Shown here piece after piece: positions 60,434 to 64,000 of a stretch of 64,000 nt of DNA. Source of the stretch: Acinetobacter suaedae (lineage in GTDB: Bacteria; Pseudomonadota; Gammaproteobacteria; Pseudomonadales; Moraxellaceae); the NCBI RefSeq assembly GCF_008630915.1, contig NZ_CP043909.1, positions 1,922,001 through 1,986,000 of the forward strand, in the 5' to 3' direction. The notes beneath the pieces were generated by a model. That model did no database searches. It worked only from the letters and a program-made list of their open reading frames with translations, and was not told where the DNA came from. Position numbers and translations under genes: made by a program. Every line of letters begins with the position of its first letter. The stretch's first letter is position 1.

Positions 60434-61453
60434 ATGAGCATTCCCCGCCTTCATCATCCACATTTTATTAGTAGTTCTTATGTCCACTTGCTAAGCGAAG
60501 TCGTTGCTCGGTGGAATATTTCAGCAGAAGAATTATTTTGGGGTACAGGAGTAGAAATAGAAAAATTGCATGATATTAATTATAAAATTAGTCTAACTTC
60601 TTTCAAAAAAGTCATTGCAAGAACAATTGATTTGACTCAAGAACAAGGCATCGGTTTTTATGCAAGCACACAATTAAAAATCAGTTCTCATGGTTTACTT
60701 GGTTTCACTGTTGCAATTGCCAAAAATCCACTTGATGCTATTCTAACCATCAATCAATTTGTGAGTCTGCAATGTTCTTTTGTTGATTTACATTTTGTCG
60801 TTGAAAATGAATTGGCCTATTACAATATTATTTACGATAAATCTGTAATGGATTTTAACAACCCTTGTGACTTACAAGCTTATGAATTTAGCTGTGTTTT
60901 CTTTTTAACCGGCTTTGTGCATTTGGTAAGGTTCTTTATTCCAAATTTTAAACCAAGCATAGATCTACAATGTAAGTGTCCTGAATATTTTTCTCGTTTT
61001 AAACATATTTTGGCATCTAGCTTTGCTGAAATACAGTATGAACAACCCCATACTCGCTTAATAAGCTCGGCTAAATTTTTAGAGACACCATTAAGCATGT
61101 CTGACCCACTGACGTCTGAAAAATTTAAATTATTATGTCAGAAAGAGCTTGATGAGCTCGTGGCGACACAAGATATTTTACATCGTGTAAAAAATATGAT
61201 CGATGATCCAAACAAAGGCTTACTCAATATTGATCAAATTGCTCAAAAACTCAATCTAACCAAACGCACTTTACAGCGCATGCTGCAAGAGAAAAATGTA
61301 AGTTTTCAGGTCCTCTATGATCAAGTGCGAAAAGCAAAGGCACAAAAATTATTGCTGAATCCTTTTATGACAAAAGATGAAATTGCAAGGAATTTAGGCT
61401 ACTCATCTCTCTCTAGTTTTAATCGTGCATACAAACGTTGGGAGAATCAATAA
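60434..61453 (+). CDS. AraC family regulator (arabinose-binding-like N-terminus), divergent from lipA
   Basis: A 339-aa AraC regulator of the PF12625 type (sensor N-terminal, not cupin): STQLKISSHGLLGFTVAIAK, and a C-terminal HTH pair LNIDQIAQKLNLTKRTLQRM then TKDEIARNLGYSSLSSFNRA with YKRWEN. The open frame reaches 60350, but the ATG at 60434 (MSIPRLHHPHF) is preferred. It is divergent from lipA over a 276-bp region, so it may control the lipase operon in response to a fatty-acid-like ligand. This is inference from position. Confidence 0.86.
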   Translation: MSIPRLHHPHFISSSYVHLLSEVVARWNISAEELFWGTGVEIEKLHDINYKISLTSFKKVIARTIDLTQEQGIGFYASTQLKISSHGLLGFTVAIAKNPLDAILTINQFVSLQCSFVDLHFVVENELAYYNIIYDKSVMDFNNPCDLQAYEFSCVFFLTGFVHLVRFFIPNFKPSIDLQCKCPEYFSRFKHILASSFAEIQYEQPHTRLISSAKFLETPLSMSDPLTSEKFKLLCQKELDELVATQDILHRVKNMIDDPNKGLLNIDQIAQKLNLTKRTLQRMLQEKNVSFQVLYDQVRKAKAQKLLLNPFMTKDEIARNLGYSSLSSFNRAYKRWENQ

Positions 61454-61466
61454 ACCGTCCCAAACA

Positions 61467-61496
61467 AAAAAGTGATGGTTTCAACCATCACTTTTT
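61467..61496. terminator. Bidirectional terminator
   Basis: AAAAAGTGATGGTT (61467-61480) and AACCATCACTTTTT (61483-61496), a perfect 14-bp inverted repeat between AraC and SOD genes. Confidence 0.9.
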
Positions 61497-61522
61497 CTTG
61501 GATTAGAACACGTTATTAAAAA

Positions 61523-62206
61523 CTATTTACTTGCTTTCTGATAACGATCATTTACTTTATTCCAATTCACCACACTCCAAAATGCATTGGTGTAATCGGC
61601 TCGACGATTTTGATATTTCAAATAATATGCATGCTCCCAAACGTCCAAACCTAGTAAAGGCTGACCTTTCTTCTCTGCGATATCCATTAATGGGTTATCT
61701 TGGTTTGCTGTTGAGGTGATTTCTAATTTACCTTGTGGATTGACAATCAACCATGCCCATCCTGAACCGAAACGACTGGTCGCTGCTTGGTTAAATTGTT
61801 CCTGAAAAGCTTTAAATGAACCAAAATCTTGATTGATTTGCTTTAACAATTTAGGGCTTACCTTACCCGTTTTATCAGTTGGGGCTAAGCTTTCCCAGAA
61901 AAATGCATGGTTAAAATGTCCACCACCATTATTACGAACTGCAGCATTGTATTTAGAGATCTGTTGCTGAATCTGCTCAATATTCAATTTATCCAACTCT
62001 GGATAGGTCTTGATCTGAGCATTTAAGTTATCAACATAGGCCTTATGGTGCTTACCATAATGAATTTCCATCGTTTGCTGATCGATAGCAGGCTCTAAAG
62101 CGTCACTTTTATAAGGCAATGGTGCCTGAGTGAAGTTTGCAAAAGCTGAAATACTTACACTCGAACATACCATTAATGTAAGTAAACCCTTGTTCAGATA
62201 TCGCAT
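61523..62206 (-). CDS. sodA: Exported Mn-type superoxide dismutase
   Basis: A 227-aa SOD with a signal peptide (LTLMVCSSVSISAFANF). Metal ligands are His in IHYGKHHKAYVDNL, His in GGGHFNHAFFWESL, and Asp/His in LDVWEHAYYLKYQNRR. The residues that separate Mn from Fe enzymes point to manganese: GG before HFNH and STANQDNPLM (Gln), as in E. coli SodA. It disproportionates superoxide in the periplasm or outside the cell. A Fur-like box is in its 5' region. The start is the ATG at 62206. SOD with a signal peptide is uncommon in this family. Confidence 0.9.
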   Translation of the reverse strand: MRYLNKGLLTLMVCSSVSISAFANFTQAPLPYKSDALEPAIDQQTMEIHYGKHHKAYVDNLNAQIKTYPELDKLNIEQIQQQISKYNAAVRNNGGGHFNHAFFWESLAPTDKTGKVSPKLLKQINQDFGSFKAFQEQFNQAATSRFGSGWAWLIVNPQGKLEITSTANQDNPLMDIAEKKGQPLLGLDVWEHAYYLKYQNRRADYTNAFWSVVNWNKVNDRYQKASK

Positions 62207-62223
62207 GATTTCAATCCAATCTT

Positions 62224-62242
62224 GATAATAGTTTTCATTATC
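62224..62242 (-). promoter_or_regulatory. Fur-like box before the SOD gene
   Basis: GATAATAGTTTTCATTATC matches the Fur consensus at 15 of 19 positions, with perfect outer half-sites, 18 bp upstream of the start codon. Iron-limited expression is inferred. Confidence 0.68.
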
Positions 62243-62300
62243 AATATATAAGCAAATCTACGATGCGTCAAAACAGGCTACAAACTGATACATTAAAATG

Positions 62301-62330
62301 TGAAAAGTACAGCATTGGCTGCACTTTTCA
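62301..62330 (-). terminator. Probable terminator after the SDR gene
   Basis: TGAAAAGTACAGC (62301-62313) and GCTGCACTTTTCA (62318-62330), one A-C mismatch, just beyond the SDR stop. The U-tract on the minus strand is short. Confidence 0.65.
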
Positions 62331-62341
62331 AATCGGGCCTT

Positions 62342-63112
62342 TTATTTTGCTGCCATACGTATTGCACCATCTAAACGGATAACCTCACCATTGAGATATG
62401 CGTTTTCAGCGATGTGAGCCACTAAGCGAGCGAACTCCTCAGGACGCCCTAAACGTGAAGGATAAGGAACCATTTGCCCAAGTGCATCTTGAACATTTTG
62501 TGGCAGACCTTTCAGCATCGGTGTTTCCATGATACCTGGTGCAATTGTCATGATACGAATATTATGACGTGCTAACTCACGCGCAATCGGCAAAGTCATC
62601 GCAACAACAGCACCTTTTGATGCTGAATAAGCTGCTTGACCAATTTGGCCATCAAAAGCAGCAACTGAAGCCGTATTTACAATCACACCACGATCTTCGT
62701 CACCCTCTTCCACACTATTCTTACTCATCGCATCTGCTGCATAACGCAACATGTTAAATGTTCCAGTGACGTTGATATGCAAGACTTTAGAGAACATTGC
62801 CAAATCATGAACTCCATCTTTACCCACTACTTTTGCCGACGGTCCCACCCCAGCACAATTGATTAATCCATGTAGACTTCCATGCTTTTCAACAACATCT
62901 TTAAAGAACTGCTCAGCCGCTTGTTCATCCGTTACATCTAATTTTACGAATTCTGCTTGGTCACCTAAAGATTTTGCTTGTTGTTCGCCAACTTCAGCAT
63001 TCATATCAACCAAAGTCACAGAAGCGCCTTTTTCAACTAAATATTCAGCCGTTGCTGCACCTAGACCAGAGCCACCACCTGTAATAACAAAATGTTTTCC
63101 TTGAATTTTCAT
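62342..63112 (-). CDS. SDR family 3-hydroxyacyl-CoA dehydrogenase-like oxidoreductase
   Basis: A 256-aa short-chain dehydrogenase. It has the cofactor loop TGGGSGLGAATAEYL (TGxxxGxG), an acidic residue after the second strand (VDMN, so NAD-preferring), NCAGVG, the catalytic serine/tyrosine/lysine set (NTASVAAFDG, AAYSASKGAVV) and APGIMETPML. It most resembles the HSD17B10-like type II 3-hydroxyacyl-CoA dehydrogenases, which oxidise 3-hydroxyacyl-CoA in beta-oxidation. No beta-oxidation neighbours are in the window. It is divergent from the partial AraC gene. Confidence 0.86.
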   Translation of the reverse strand: MKIQGKHFVITGGGSGLGAATAEYLVEKGASVTLVDMNAEVGEQQAKSLGDQAEFVKLDVTDEQAAEQFFKDVVEKHGSLHGLINCAGVGPSAKVVGKDGVHDLAMFSKVLHINVTGTFNMLRYAADAMSKNSVEEGDEDRGVIVNTASVAAFDGQIGQAAYSASKGAVVAMTLPIARELARHNIRIMTIAPGIMETPMLKGLPQNVQDALGQMVPYPSRLGRPEEFARLVAHIAENAYLNGEVIRLDGAIRMAAK

Positions 63113-63254
63113 TTACATTTCCTATCAAATTAAAGATATAAATTTTTATAACTGAGAGTAATCTCAACTTTTTTTCGATACAATTCCAAAAAGTAGCAAA
63201 TTTAATGCAACTTTTGAGCATTCAACTATTTACTCTCCTGTATTACATGCGTGT

Positions 63255-64000
63255 ATGAGCAAAAATCCTCCACTCGACCTTAATTCTGCCAAAGATACTA
63301 TTTCAAATGCTTTGATACGCGAAGCATTAAGTGTTGCTGCAAGTCGTGGCTTAAATATTGTCAATATTGCGAATCGGGCTGGTATTTCTGCTGAGCTATT
63401 AACTTCTGCCAAAGCACGTATTCCTGTTACCCAATGCGCTCAACTATGGATAGAGCTTGCTGAAAGTATGAATGATGAGTTTCTTGGCATGGACTCCCAC
63501 CCGATGCGTCGTGGCAGTTACAAGCTATTAGCAAAACTTGCATTTGAAGCAGATACACTAGAACAAGCTATTCGAGAAATTCTAAAATTCCTAAGTTTAA
63601 TTCTTGATGATATTCATGGTGAGTTGGTTCAAAATGGAAGCAAAGCTTATTTAATTCTGCATGATCGTGATCAGCCGAAACGAATGTTCACCTATTCAAC
63701 GTTCTTGATGTTAATACATAGCTTAATGTGTTGGTTAAGCGACCAACGAATTGCATTCCAAAAGATGTCTTTTAAATGCCATCAACCTGTTGAAATACAA
63801 GACTATCGAATTCGTTTTTGTGAGAATATTCAATTTCATGCAACGCAAAATTGTATTGAATTCGATGCCCATTATCTCAAGCATAAAATTAAAAAAGACA
63901 AACAAGCATTAAATGATTTTCTAAGACATACACCCTATAACTTGATTGTACGTTTTAAAAATGAAAATTCGCTTAGTCTCCAAATTCGTCGTCAACTGCT
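63255..64000 (+). CDS. AraC-type regulator, N-terminal part (cut at window end)
   Basis: Open frame from ATG 63255 to the window edge, at least 248 codons. It starts MSKNPPLDLNSAKDTISN and continues with the arabinose-binding-like sensor domain found in the PF12625 AraC subgroup (GMDSHPMRRGSYKLLAKLAF, then WLSDQRIAFQKMSF, FKCHQPVEIQDYRIRFCEN and FDAHYL). This is the same architecture as the regulator at 60434. The C-terminal HTH is beyond the window. It is divergent from the SDR gene and could regulate it. Confidence 0.78.
   Translation, partial: MSKNPPLDLNSAKDTISNALIREALSVAASRGLNIVNIANRAGISAELLTSAKARIPVTQCAQLWIELAESMNDEFLGMDSHPMRRGSYKLLAKLAFEADTLEQAIREILKFLSLILDDIHGELVQNGSKAYLILHDRDQPKRMFTYSTFLMLIHSLMCWLSDQRIAFQKMSFKCHQPVEIQDYRIRFCENIQFHATQNCIEFDAHYLKHKIKKDKQALNDFLRHTPYNLIVRFKNENSLSLQIRRQL

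Noticed and set aside
63230..63412. 60-codon minus-strand open frame near the right end
   Set aside because: Overlaps in antisense the start of the AraC-type regulator, which has the recognisable domain.
1..64000. tRNA, rRNA, insertion sequences, integrase genes and attachment-site repeats
   Set aside because: None was seen on reading through both strands; the T6SS cassettes have no visible mobility gene or flanking direct repeat.

Overview
The window looks like a chromosomal segment of an Acinetobacter species (Moraxellaceae). Supporting signs are the AT-rich sequence, a HemP-type haem-uptake peptide, a MutT-ThiE fusion, a long TamA, a lipase/foldase pair and an isolated gspE, together with T6SS VgrG and PAAR islands and a type I-F CRISPR repeat. 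No rRNA, tRNA, transposase or prophage was seen. Identification is by reading motifs only; no database search was possible.

Layout, left to right. 1-4.4 kb: end of pheA, a lipoprotein, a GNAT acetyltransferase, an acyl-CoA dehydrogenase and a YbiB-like TrpD homologue. 4.4-10.1 kb: a minus-strand type VI secretion island of vgrG, a putative effector and two tandem paralogous lipoproteins (candidate immunity proteins). 10.3-19.5 kb: housekeeping genes: a yeaC-like gene, nadK, mrcB (PBP1b), mutT-thiE, hemP (56 aa, with a Fur box), gspE, trmO and fpr. 19.5-29.8 kb: TetR and a haem-oxygenase-like diiron protein, an Rrf2/thioredoxin-reductase-like divergent pair with twin operators, a UPF0756 protein, MetR, QueH, KtrAB, a Fur-box-preceded DUF4198 protein and an MFS exporter. 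29.8-33.6 kb: a Fur-box-preceded siderophore ABC importer (FatDCEB type). 33.8-41.3 kb: LysE exporter, K+ channel, an SLC13 symporter gene broken by one base, an unknown gene, acnB with a terminator-like hairpin in its 5' leader, and a lipoprotein. 41.4-54.5 kb: tamB, tamA, an LplT-like gene with coq7, a DUF2799 lipoprotein, folB with a divergent folK, an ABC1 kinase and a MoeB-like adenylyltransferase.

54.5-58.0 kb is the most unusual part. A 24-repeat type I-F CRISPR array has a leader with an IHF-like site and no cas genes within the window. Downstream is a three-gene PAAR/effector/lipoprotein T6SS cassette. Then comes one isolated 21-nt copy of the CRISPR repeat core, five bases past the lipase-foldase stop codon. 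58.0-64.0 kb: lifO and lipA, a divergent AraC regulator, an exported Mn-type superoxide dismutase with a Fur-like box, an SDR dehydrogenase and the start of another AraC-type regulator.

Themes that link the genes. Iron control: four Fur-like boxes precede hemP, the siderophore importer, the DUF4198 gene and the exported SOD. Envelope and secretion: PBP1b, TamAB, GspE with its probable cargo lipase LipA, and two T6SS effector cassettes. Potassium: KtrAB and a Kv-like channel. Several starts had to be moved to GTG or TTG codons or to internal ATGs, as noted per gene.
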